Source: Notolepis coatsorum
Taxonomy: Eukaryota > Chordata > Actinopteri > Aulopiformes > Paralepididae
Reading direction: 5' to 3'
Length of the DNA: 64,000 nucleotides
Assembly: GCA_963971535.1 (NCBI GenBank)
Contig: OZ020591.1
Span: 17,966,823 to 18,030,822, forward strand
In this document: piece after piece, positions 21,096 to 30,292 of the stretch
How positions within the stretch are numbered: the first letter of the stretch is position 1
Layout of the letters: each line of letters begins with the position of its first letter
The notes under the pieces: generated by a model
Databases searched by the model: none
What the model saw: only the letters and a program-made list of their open reading frames with translations
Told to the model about the DNA's origin: nothing
Made by a program: the position numbers and the translations under genes

Positions 21096-21466
21096 CTTGC
21101 ACGGCGCTGTTTTATATATTTACGTGCCGAGTATGTGTGTGGCGTGAATTCTGAGGCCACGTTTATAGTAGTGTGGGGTATACAGTGGACCTCGTTTCAA
21201 TATATTGTGGCGGAAGAGAGTATTTTAGTGTCATATTTATTACATTGTCATGAGATACTCCGCTTAGAAACAACAGGCTGGCTAGGATAACTAGCTTGCA
21301 CGGCGCTGTTTTATATATTTACGTGCCGAGTATGTGTGTGGCGTGAATTCTGAGGCCACGTTTATAGTAGTGTGGGGTATACAGTGGACGTCGTTTCAAT
21401 ATATTGTGGCGGAAGAGAGTATTTTAGTGTCATATTTATTACATTGTCATGAGATACTCCGCTTGT
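21096..21466 (+). repeat. Tandem duplication of about 200 bp
   Basis: The segment starting CTTGCACGGCGCTG and running to GAGATACTCCGCTT occurs twice in direct order (from 21,096 and from about 21,295), separated by a short AGAAACAACAGGCTGG linker that resembles the other side of the hAT insertion point. Confidence 0.85.
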
Positions 21467-21729
21467 CGGCTAACTGCTAACGTGCGCGGACTGATGACGA
21501 CATCAACTCGACTCGAGACATTCGCAGCAGCATAAGAAGTTAATTAAACTTGACAGACATTATATCGACGATAATTATCGATATCGAGTTATATGAAAAT
21601 AATTTTATAATTTTATCGCGATAACGTTTTTAGTCATATCGCCCAGCCCTACTACATATAGATATGATGTACAGACTAAGATCATTATGTAGATATGATT
21701 GGGAATGACGTAGAGATATGAGTGAAGGC

Positions 21730-21955
21730 TGTATGTGTGTGTGTGTATGTGTCAGAAAAGGAGAGCATAGATGTGAGATGATTGTATTTTGTGCATATGT
21801 GTACAAGTTGCAAGGGGGGTGGGGTAGTGTGTGTAGATATGTCTGGGAGTGAAGGTGTATGCAATTGTGAGTGTGTGTGTGTGCGTGTGTGTGGGATAGT
21901 AAGAGAGACAGAGAGACAGTGTGTTTGTGTGTGTGTGTGTGTGTGCATGTGGGAT
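21730..21955 (-). repeat. TG-rich microsatellite tract
   Basis: Stretches of (TG)n are separated by conserved spacers. The matching tracts are at 33,070-33,290 (D2) and, in reverse, at 45,690-45,960. Confidence 0.8.
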
Positions 21956-21972
21956 AGTGAATGAATGTCACT

Positions 21973-22116
21973 ATGAATTGAAAATGGGGGACCCTGATGT
22001 AAACAAGACAAACGTCTTTTTCTGGTCTGCAACCCCTTAACAATTGTGTGTATTGAGCCGTACTGTATTGTACCCATTCTGCAATCTGTTAAATAAAGTT
22101 TTCATTCATTCATAGT
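21973..22116 (+). mobile_element. LINE-A 3' tail with (ATTC)n end
   Basis: It runs from AATTGAAAATGGGGGACCC to AATAAAGTTTTCATTC. The same insertion is at 33,303-33,447 (D2) and in reverse at 45,530-45,678, so it predates both the palindrome and the D1/D2 duplication. Confidence 0.85.
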
Positions 22117-23306
22117 AAGAGAGACAGGGAGAGTGTGTGTGTGTGTGTGGAGCAGATGGTGGAGGTAAACGGTACCCTATCCCCCCCCTCACAGTAAGCT
22201 GTGGTGTTCCACAAGGAAGCATACTAGGTCCGCTACTGTTCCTAATTTATGCAAATGACATGTCGTCAGCTTGTGACTGCAACTTGTTCCTGTTTGCGGA
22301 CGACTCAGCCCTGCTGGTCTCTGACAAGAACAAGTTACAGGTTGAAAAAACCCTCAGCTCAGAACTAGGCAAAATCTGCATATGGCTCGCTGATAACAAA
22401 CTATCATTACACATGGGCAAAACAGAGTCCATTCTCTTCGGTTCAAATAACAAACTCAGCAAGACCGACGGCTTCTCAGTTACAGTGGGTGACAATATTG
22501 TCACAAGGAAAGAAGATATTACCTACCTGGGTTCCATCCTAGAGGCAAATCTTTCCTGTGACAAAATGGCATCCAATGTAATAAGAAAAGTCAACCAACG
22601 AACTCGATTCTTGTACCGGATCTCCTCACTGGTAAACAAGAATACCCTGAAGACTCTGGCAGGAGCACTCATTCAAGGGTACTACGACTATGCTTGCGCC
22701 TCATGGTACCAAAGCACCTCAAAGGCGCTAAAAACAAAATTACAAACATCTCAAAACAAACTGGTCAGACTACTGCTTGACCTTACTCCTAGAACCCACC
22801 TTACCCCTGCCCACTTTGACAACCTAGGATGGCTTAGAGTAGACGACAGAGTACAGCAACTTGCAATGGGCCTGGTCTACACGACCAAGGTACCCATGTA
22901 CATGTCAAAATACTTCCCAAAGGTCAGTGAATACCACGATCACAACACCAGAGGGAGCTCCACAAATCATGTTAAACCCAGATTCGGCTCAAACAAGGGA
23001 CTAAACACGTTTCGCAATTATGCCACATCAATGTGGAACGCCCTACCCAAAGCTGTAAAGGAATGTGAATCACTACTAGGGATGGGTATCGTTAGGATTC
23101 TATCGATACTACTACTCTTATCGATACTGCTTAACGGTTCGGTACTTTATCGATACTCTTATCGGTTCTTTTTGGTTCTTTTTTTGCAAGAAAAAAAGAC
23201 AATTAATTAAGAACAGAATCAACATTGCTTTATTATTTATAAATACAACTTTATAAATAAGTATTATAAATAAATATAATTTCTTCAGCAACAACAATGT
23301 TCTTTT

Positions 23307-26300
23307 TTTTTTTTGATCAAATTTTTTTTTATTATTAATTACATGAAACAGGACAACACAATAACCACAGTAACAAAAAACATAACTTCACAGGAGAATA
23401 ACAACAATAATACAGAATAATAAATTATAAGACAAAAAGAAAAAGAAACAGCGTCCAACCTATCAAATATAGGTGGCTACTTCAATAACAAAAAGGGGTC
23501 TTCAAGACATGGCAACCTTTCCCCACCTTTACAAAGTGGAGTGACTTAAAAGATTGTTTATGAGAGTGTTGTCGCAGATTTACTGTAGATAGCCTAGGTC
23601 CCTTACACATGTTCAAGACTGCCAAACTCGCAGACGGTAAAGTGTAAGAAGAAAGAAATTCCTCTTCCAAGTTGGTTGACAGGTCAATCAGTCTGCCAAT
23701 ATTAGTCCCTTGGGGAGATGGCATGTGAATTGACATATAGCGCAGAATAGCTAAATACCAACCCCCCCTAAAATCCCCCCAGCCAAAGTTAAGAAGGACA
23801 AGACAAAAACCAAGACAGACAAGACATTTCCTCCTCCCCCTCCCCAGAGACCGCCGGACCCCCCCGATCAAGCGCCCCAACCCCGCTCAGCCGCACACGG
23901 CGGTCTTTACCTTCTCAGCTGCTGCGAACCACAGGTCAATGCCAGCCTGCCCTACCCCAATCACCCGAGCCGTGGATATCTCAAGATAAATCACATCCAA
24001 TAGAGTTAGGGACCAGTTGATCATTGTCAGCTTCTCAGGCTCCTTCCATCTCATTGCTATAAGCTTCTTCGCTGCTGTGACGCCCGCTAGGACAACCCTT
24101 TTCAGTTGTACGGACGCGGGTAGTGTCGTTATATCGTTCAGGAGTAGCGTAACAGCTGTGAATGGGATAGTTAAGCCACACAGATCTGAAAGTTTGTCCG
24201 TTATTGACCTCCAGAAACGGGCCACTGGTGGGCAATCCCAATACATATGCATATAAGTGCCAGTGGCCTTTTGAGAGCACAAAGTGCACCGAGAGTCGGT
24301 TATCAGTCCCATAGCAAATAGCTTCCTAGGTGTAAGATAGGTCCTATGAATATAATTAAAATTAATTTGCTGGTGATTGGGGTTGCGGGAAGATAATGCC
24401 ACATTTGCCCAAACATCATCCCAGTCAAACTCGGGGTCCAACTCCGGGATATCCACACGCCAGATTGTATCCAATGATAAATTTTTATACGTGGATTGAA
24501 TTAAGAGCGTATAAAAGTCTGAGACAAACCCTCTGGATGTCGTTCTGTCCACTATGAGCCTGAGGAAGGGGTGTGGGTGCAAGGCTTGAGCCCACGGTAC
24601 GCCATGCGCCCTCAGTGCTGACCTTAGTTGAAGGTAAAGAAAGAAGGACTCGCCGGGAAGATCATAAAATTCTCTTAAGTCCTGAAACGCACGGAGGCCG
24701 TTCTTATCATAAATATCCTCCAGAGTATGCACTCCCCTCCTTTGCCATTGAGGAATATTAACCGGCTTGTGTCCAACAAGTAATTGCTGGTTATTAAAAA
24801 TTGGAGAGTCCAGGTGCCAAGGGCATTTAACCCCACACGACCTCTGTACATTACGCCACGTTTGGATCACGTGAGTAATGATCGGTCCATACCTCAGCCG
24901 GCATTTCGCAATAGAGACAGTGGAGTACACTACATCCTGCAATCTTAGCGGAGACACCGCCGCCGCTTCCAAGGAGCGCCACGATACAGCCTCTACAGGG
25001 TCTAGCCAGCACATCAGAGGTCTCAGTGAAAAGGACCAGAAATAAAGTTTAAAATCAGGGATTGCGAGGCCCCCATCTTGTTTCCTACGTTGAGTAGTAG
25101 CCCTTTTGATTCTCGGGCGTTTGTTATTCCAGACAAACTTAGATACCATCGATTGTACCTTGCGCCAGTGGTCTATTGGAGGGGGCAGGGGGAGCATTGA
25201 GCTAATAAAATTTATCCTAGGCAGGATGTTCATTTTGATTATGGAAGCCCGGGCTTGTAAGGAGCTAGGAAGGGACGACCACCTGTCTAGATCCTGGCGT
25301 ATTTTATCATAAGTACCCGTGAAGTTGTACTTAGTAGTTTGGTTCAGCGTGGGGAATATCTCTATGCCCAAGTATTTAAAATGTTCTACTATGGGGATAT
25401 CAGCTGGTAGTCGTACCGCCTTGGCCAGTTCATTAAGAGGTAGGCAGGCTGATTTGTTCCAGTTAATCTTAAAACCTGACAATTTACCAAAGTCGTCGAT
25501 TATCCTCAATAATTTTGTGGCCGACCGGGAGGGGTCGTCCATGAAAATCAGCAGGTCATCCGCATAGAGAGCAATTTTGTGTGGAGTATTGTTGACCATT
25601 ATGGGGACGATGTCCTCCGATTGCCTAATAAATTGGGCCAAAGGTTCGAGGGAAAGCGCGAACAGTCCCGGGCTCAGAGGGCAACCCTGTCTAGAAGATC
25701 TGGAGACTGGAAAGAGTGTGGAACAGTTTTTGCCTGTCAGTATCATCGCAGACGGCGAGGCATACAGGACTTTAATCATATGAATAAAACTCTTTCCAAG
25801 ACCCATGACCTCAAGTACCTTCCACAGGTATGACCACTCAAGTCTGTCAAACGCCTTCATGGCATCCAAAGACAGAACTGTGGATGGAGTTGTATTGTCT
25901 TTACTGTTATCGATTACATGCAACAGCCTCCTAAGATTATCTGCAGCCAGACGCCCCGGGATAAAACCAGTTTGATCGCAGTGTACCAATACAGACATAA
26001 ATCTCTGCAGGCGACGGGCCAGCACCTTGGCAAACACCTTTAAATCGGCCCCGAGAAGACTCAAGGGTCTATAGCTACCACAATCATTGGGATCTTTGTC
26101 CTTTTTGAGAAGTAAAGAAATCAACGCCATATTGACATCTCTTGAGAACTCCCCTTGTTCGATAGCGTAATTGATCATATCGAGCATCAATGGACCCAGT
26201 TGGTCCCAGAAAGCTAAATACACTTCGGGTGGAATACCATCCCAGCCTGGCGCCTTACCCCTCTGCATTTCAACAATAGTCTCCCTCAATTCTACGAGAG

Positions 26301-27965
26301 TAATCGGTCTCCCCAGTTCCTTGGCCTCTTCCTCAGAAATGTGGGGTATCTCAAGCCCGCCAATGAACGATTCAAATCTAGAGTCATCCAGATTACCCTC
26401 TGAGCTATATAACTGTGAGTAAAACTCTTTAAAAGTGTCATTGATCTTTTTCGAATCAGTAGTGACTGCACCCTGGCTCGTCCTAATCGAGGGGATATCT
26501 GAGAAATGATCATTTGAGCGTATTTTCATTGCCAATAGATGGCTAGGTCTGGAGCCGTGAAAATAGTAATTTTGTCTTGTCCTATGTATTAAGAACTCAG
26601 ACTGTTGTTTAAGTATGGAGTTTATTTCTTTTTTGACTATCTTACGTTGTGTGTTTAGTCGTTCATTATAGTCAGTTTGCAAGGATGTGTATAGGTCCGC
26701 ATATAATGATTCCAGTCCTTCTAGCTTTTTTGACCGGGATTTTCGCAAATTGGAGGCAAATAGTGTGACATGACCCCTGATGAATCCTTTCAATGCGTTC
26801 CACAGGACCCTAGGGTCTTCTACCGTGCCAACGTTGATCTGCAAAAATTCAGCTAGTTTACTCCTGAACTCAGAACAGAAGTCATCGTTCTTTAGCAAGG
26901 TCGAATTAAAACGCCATCTGGGGGCTCTTGCGGAGAGCCTGCCAAAGGTTGCCGTAAGGAAAATCCCCTTGTGGTCTGAGAGAGCCAAGGGAACCAATGA
27001 GACATCGAAACTATCAAACATATTAGGGGACGCGAATGCATAGTCAATTCGAGAGAAGCTTTTGTGTCTGGCTGACAGGTGAGAGTAATCTCTGAGGGTG
27101 GGGTTGCATAAGCGCCAGAGGTCTGTGAGCCCCGTGTCTTTGGCCCACATCCTGAGGGCCTCAGAGGCCCGTTTCTGGTCGCTCGTTTCAGAGGTCCCGG
27201 ACCTATCCATCTCCGCATCCCAGCACGCATTAAAATCGCCACCCACAATGAGAGCGTATCCATTAAGTTCCAACATATTCTTCGTGATTGTATTATAGAA
27301 CGCTGAATCAAATGTGTTAGGAGCATACAATGCTATTATAGCCATCTTCCTATGCAAGAATTCAACTTTTGCTATAGTAATCCTTCCCTCCGTGTCCGAC
27401 CATACATCCAAGATTTTGATATCAAGGTTACGTCTTGTAACTATGACTACTCCTTTCGTCTTATCATCGGCTGAGGATGAGGAGATAACGTGATATTGCC
27501 GATTTGCCAGTCTTGACACGTCACCTACCATTAAATGCGTCTCACTAAGGAGAGCAAGGTCAATATTTCTCCTCTTCAATAGCCAAAGGACACTGGCACG
27601 CTTGTGTGGGGCGTTAAGCCCTCCTGCGTTCCAAATTAAAATATTCAATTTAGCCATGGTCGAGCTTGTATAAGTGCGTAGAGAACATACCCGTGCAGCC
27701 AGGCTGAGTACAGAGGTGCCGATCCCGGCGGGCCCGGACGGTCAATCCCAGGAGTTCAGAGGAGGAACACTTACACATATATAAGACAACAGTACATAGA
27801 ACACATAAAAATACCACCCCAGCTACAGCCCCCCCTCCTTCTACTCTAAACCCTAACCCACCCGTCCTACTATAAGTTCCTCTATACCCACTCTCCAATC
27901 CCCACCCTATGCCCCATCCACTGAGGATGGTCATCTTCCTATCACTTCCCACTAGAGACATGGAT
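23307..27965 (-). mobile_element. L1/Tx1-type LINE with intact ORF2, nested in hAT
   Basis: The 15-bp TSD CAACAATGTTCTTTT lies on each side (23,292-23,306; 27,966-27,980). The 3' end is at the left, where the reverse strand ends in an A run (T run 23,303-23,314). Only about 300 bp precede ORF2, so ORF1 and most of the 5' UTR are absent through 5' truncation. It is the youngest layer of the stack LINE-A > hAT > L1. Confidence 0.95.
23887..27657 (-). CDS. LINE ORF2 protein: AP-like endonuclease, reverse transcriptase, C-terminal Cys motif
   Basis: One uninterrupted frame of 1,256 codons. The endonuclease spans about residues 1-235: start NILIWNAGGLN, the ETH site at 39-41, GGDFNA at 139-144, SRIDYAF at 202-208 and SDHKG at 227-231. 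The reverse transcriptase spans about 440-800: GKAPGWDGIP at 467-476, the YRPLSLL block at 529-535, GFIPGR at 564-569, LDAMKAFD at 597-604 with the first catalytic Asp, GCPLSPGLF at 668-676 and YADD at 698-701. A CTLC...HMYWDC zinc-knuckle-like motif lies at 1,124-1,142. Length and layout match ORF2 of the L1/Tx1 group. It would nick target DNA and prime reverse transcription of its own RNA in the nucleus. The start is the first Met, seven residues before the conserved WNAGGLN. The intact frame implies recent insertion. Without ORF1 and a 5' UTR, autonomous mobility is unlikely. Confidence 0.95.
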   Translation of the reverse strand: MAKLNILIWNAGGLNAPHKRASVLWLLKRRNIDLALLSETHLMVGDVSRLANRQYHVISSSSADDKTKGVVIVTRRNLDIKILDVWSDTEGRITIAKVEFLHRKMAIIALYAPNTFDSAFYNTITKNMLELNGYALIVGGDFNACWDAEMDRSGTSETSDQKRASEALRMWAKDTGLTDLWRLCNPTLRDYSHLSARHKSFSRIDYAFASPNMFDSFDVSLVPLALSDHKGIFLTATFGRLSARAPRWRFNSTLLKNDDFCSEFRSKLAEFLQINVGTVEDPRVLWNALKGFIRGHVTLFASNLRKSRSKKLEGLESLYADLYTSLQTDYNERLNTQRKIVKKEINSILKQQSEFLIHRTRQNYYFHGSRPSHLLAMKIRSNDHFSDIPSIRTSQGAVTTDSKKINDTFKEFYSQLYSSEGNLDDSRFESFIGGLEIPHISEEEAKELGRPITLVELRETIVEMQRGKAPGWDGIPPEVYLAFWDQLGPLMLDMINYAIEQGEFSRDVNMALISLLLKKDKDPNDCGSYRPLSLLGADLKVFAKVLARRLQRFMSVLVHCDQTGFIPGRLAADNLRRLLHVIDNSKDNTTPSTVLSLDAMKAFDRLEWSYLWKVLEVMGLGKSFIHMIKVLYASPSAMILTGKNCSTLFPVSRSSRQGCPLSPGLFALSLEPLAQFIRQSEDIVPIMVNNTPHKIALYADDLLIFMDDPSRSATKLLRIIDDFGKLSGFKINWNKSACLPLNELAKAVRLPADIPIVEHFKYLGIEIFPTLNQTTKYNFTGTYDKIRQDLDRWSSLPSSLQARASIIKMNILPRINFISSMLPLPPPIDHWRKVQSMVSKFVWNNKRPRIKRATTQRRKQDGGLAIPDFKLYFWSFSLRPLMCWLDPVEAVSWRSLEAAAVSPLRLQDVVYSTVSIAKCRLRYGPIITHVIQTWRNVQRSCGVKCPWHLDSPIFNNQQLLVGHKPVNIPQWQRRGVHTLEDIYDKNGLRAFQDLREFYDLPGESFFLYLQLRSALRAHGVPWAQALHPHPFLRLIVDRTTSRGFVSDFYTLLIQSTYKNLSLDTIWRVDIPELDPEFDWDDVWANVALSSRNPNHQQINFNYIHRTYLTPRKLFAMGLITDSRCTLCSQKATGTYMHMYWDCPPVARFWRSITDKLSDLCGLTIPFTAVTLLLNDITTLPASVQLKRVVLAGVTAAKKLIAMRWKEPEKLTMINWSLTLLDVIYLEISTARVIGVGQAGIDLWFAAAEKVKTAVCG

Positions 27966-28469
27966 CAACAATGTTCTTTTATATAACTTTATAAATAAAT
28001 ATAATAAATTAATATAATTTCTTCAGCAACAGCAGCAACAATGTTTTAAATGTGTCTGACTCTGAATTATAGACTTTTTATAATAAACAACAAATGCAAA
28101 AGGCTAACAGAACTGTGACACTCGTTCACCCTATCCTCTGTCATCCTTCCTCTAGCTGCTAGGGAGAAAGGACTTTGGGTGGTGGAGGGAGGTAGAGGGA
28201 GGATGTCCCTCTACCTCTAGGGCTCACTGGCCTGGGACATAGTGGCTGACGCCTCAGCTTGACGATCTATAAAAAGTTTAGATTGTAGTATTTGTAGCTA
28301 AACAATTGTTTTGTTTATTAGCCTATTTGTAATAATTCGTTATTAGCCTAGGCAACTCCGTATCTTGGCTTACGGTTACGGCTGCAGTGGATGCAGATGG
28401 AACACTGCGCGCAAGGCAGTCGAATACGCGCATTTCTGCACACTAATATCATGTTTTGCCAACAGATGT

Positions 28470-28605
28470 TTTGATAAATTGATTTGCTCGTATTGCCACC
28501 CTTACTGGCAAATGTTTTGTTGCACTTGTGGCAACGTGCATTGTCGGCATTGACCCTTGTAAAGTATATCCATACTTTAGAACGCTTCGCTCTATCCGCC
28601 ATGAT
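28470..28605 (-). pseudogene. BED zinc-finger remnant of hAT transposase
   Basis: The reverse strand reads MADRAKRSKVWIYFTRV, then CHKCNKTFASKGGNTS. The W/YFT pair, the C-x2-C and KGGNTS are hallmarks of the N-terminal BED finger that binds the ends of hAT transposons. The downstream His pair and the catalytic domain are not recognisable, so only the DNA-binding N-terminus survives, just inside the transposon's right end. Confidence 0.8.
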
Positions 28606-28817
28606 CACGACTCAGTGCATGCAGAGCTGCTGTCTGTGTGCAGAGCGCTATAGCACGGGGCGTCGGGGACACTTTCATTAAGGAGTACCCGTATGTAGGA
28701 CCCGTATGTCTATGTGTAGCACTAGCGAGCGACTCGCGAGGAGTGTGTGTAATAATTGACTCGCTGGCTGCGGCTCGCTTCTCGTGCAGAGACAGAGAGG
28801 ATCGTTCGCAACTTTTA

Positions 28818-28819
<2 letters not shown>

Positions 28820-28856
<37 letters not shown>
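28820..28856. repeat. (AAT)n microsatellite
   Basis: About 12 uninterrupted AAT units lie inside the hAT. Confidence 0.95.
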
Positions 28857-29607
28857 TTCTCTAGAGTATCGATAGCAGTACCGAGGACGTCAGAGCTTAT
28901 AAATACTCCGGTATTTTCTAATATAGTACCGGTCCCCGTTTAAAACCGGGGTCCGGGGGGCATCCCTAATCACTACCCACTTTCAAAAACACTCTCAAAA
29001 AACACCTAGGGGAGACTGCAATTAGAAACTGGCCCCTGTAAATGTCCTAACACAACCCCCTCCAATGTACAGTAAATGACCAAGTATGGTCTTGTCAATA
29101 TTCCAATGTACAGTTTTGGTTGTACAGTTGTACAGTGTCCCCCACCCACCCCTCCTACCCAACCTCCCCCCCCCCCCCCCCCACCCAACCACCTCCAATG
29201 TACAGTCCCCCCCCCACCTACCCAACCTCCTCCAATGTACAGTTTCTACGTCAAATGTATACTCTTTTTCTGGACTCTTTTCGTATCACAAACAGTACTG
29301 TATTTGCAAATCTGGTATGTCATAAATGTATAGATGTAGCAGTACTGTCTATCTGTATGTCATATGTTACGATGAATTGAAAATAGGGGACCCTGATGTA
29401 AACAAGACGAAAGTCTTTCTCTGGTCTGCATCCCCTTAACAATTGTATGTATTGTACTGTACTGTACCCATTCTGCAATCTGTTAATAAAGTTTTCAATC
29501 AATCAATGTGTGTGTTAGAAAGAGAGTAGTTGAGCCTTGTGTGATCTAATCTCCTCCATACTCATGTGTATTTAGTGATGCCAGCCTCCTTAGTCTCTCT
29601 GATCATG

Positions 29608-29733
29608 TTGATTGATTGATTGAAAACTTTATTAACATATTGCAGAATGGGTACAGTACAGCTCAATACATACAATTGTTAAGGGGATGCAGACCAGAGA
29701 AATACTTTCGTCTTGTTTACATCAGGGCCCCCC
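29608..29733 (-). mobile_element. LINE-A 3' tail, reverse orientation (D1)
   Basis: It starts with (TTGA)n followed by the complement of AATAAAGTTTTCAATC and continues to GGGCCCCCCATG. The same insertion is at 35,046-35,170 (D2) and, flipped, at 45,281-45,405. Confidence 0.85.
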
Positions 29734-29925
29734 ATGTTAGTACAGTAACTAGGCTGCACTAGTCTCTCTGATCATGTTAGTACAGTAACTAGGCTGCACT
29801 AGTGTCTCTGATCATGTTTGTACAGTAACTAGGCTGCACTAGTCTCTCTGATCATGTTAGTACAGTAACTAGGCTGCACTAGTCTCTCTGATCATGTTAG
29901 TACAGTAACTAGGCTGCACAGCCGA
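29733..29925 (+). repeat. 40-bp tandem repeat, about 5 units (D1)
   Basis: The unit GTCTCTCTGATCATGTTAGT followed by ACAGTAACTAGGCTGCACTA is repeated with one or two changes. It lies immediately upstream of the unidentified reading frame. The D2 array is at 35,170-35,365. The inverted array is at about 45,125-45,280, where a LINE-A tail interrupts it. Confidence 0.9.
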
Positions 29926-30292
29926 CAAACATAGTTGCTGCCTGCAGTACAATATCCAGGTAAGATGGCGGACGGTTATCCCATGATTTATGGCGTAATG
30001 TCGCATCTAATGTTTTATTTATGGCAGCACCGCTGGTCTAACTGTTGGGTACATTATTTAAGGTTAGGCAATTGTGAAATACTGTAATCACAAACGGGAA
30101 CATATACCTATTGATCAAAGAATAATGCCCAAAGGAGCTTTAGCCCCTTTCGTGACTTTCGGTTTGCAAGCCTGTGGCTTTTGTGACCGGAGTCACTTGC
30201 CCACCCGCCCCGATCACCCAGTAGAGAAACGACCAAGCGTCGTCAAGGGGCTCGCGGTGTGTCAAGAATACATCAGATCTGAATTTCAAAGA
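29926..30292 (+). other. Unidentified ORF segment (D1 copy) with leader-like start
   Basis: After the tandem repeat comes a leader-like stretch with AATATCCAG/GTAAGATGGCGG, which looks like a splice donor or a YY1-type AAGATGGCGG start. A frame follows reading QRIMPKGALAPFVTFGLQ, ACGFCDRSHLPTRPDHPVEK and RPSVVKGLAVCQEYIRSEFQ. The frame is kept through four copies in this window and is longer in the palindrome-centre copies. I recognise no family. The copy is cut at about 30,292 by a junction to an inverted hAT piece. Confidence 0.35.

Larger units (their letters stand above)
19136..21651 (+). mobile_element. hAT element (TAGGGCTGGGCGATA ends) with two nested elements
   Basis: TIRs TAGGGCTGGGCGATAAAACG and ATATCGCCCAGCCCTA are flanked by the exact 8-bp TSD CTACATAT (19,128-19,135; 21,652-21,659). 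The right arm has one ATATGTAG at about 46,006-46,013, the empty site. Nested inside is a second hAT (19,360-21,095), inside which lies a TTAA element (20,026-20,956). A duplicated, partly inverted copy of its left half is at 30,293-31,559. Other members of the family are at 54,396 and 54,597. Confidence 0.93.
23077..28968 (-). mobile_element. hAT element (TAGGGATGGGTATCG ends) split by an L1
   Basis: Termini TAGGGATG and CATCCCTA are flanked by the exact 8-bp TSD ATCACTAC (23,069-23,076; 28,969-28,976). The D2 copy of the LINE keeps the single ATCACTAC near 34,399-34,406, proving the boundaries. Without the L1 the element is about 1.2 kb. A BED-finger remnant of transposase survives on the reverse strand near its right end, so the transposase reads right to left. 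An AAT microsatellite is at 28,820-28,856. Confidence 0.95.
22150..29507 (+). mobile_element. LINE-A copy 3 (D1), split by a hAT
   Basis: It is 5' truncated at GAGCAGATGGTGGAGG within a TG tract, with RT motifs GVPQGSILGP and FADDSALL followed by KTESILFGSNN. Coding sequence stops at 23,076, where a hAT enters, and the last 3' part resumes at 28,969-29,507. The D2 copy (33,480-34,942) is nearly identical by eye and uninterrupted. The right arm has no LINE here (about 45,500-45,510), so this LINE inserted after the palindrome formed but before the D1/D2 duplication. Confidence 0.9.

Noticed and set aside
21630-22077. His/Thr-rich reading frames
   Set aside because: They are translated (TG)n/(CA)n microsatellite, repeated at 32,861-33,407 and 45,604-46,039.
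29733-29925. Regular 40-bp repeats that could suggest a CRISPR-like array
   Set aside because: Units are contiguous without unique spacers, and the context is a eukaryotic TE mosaic.
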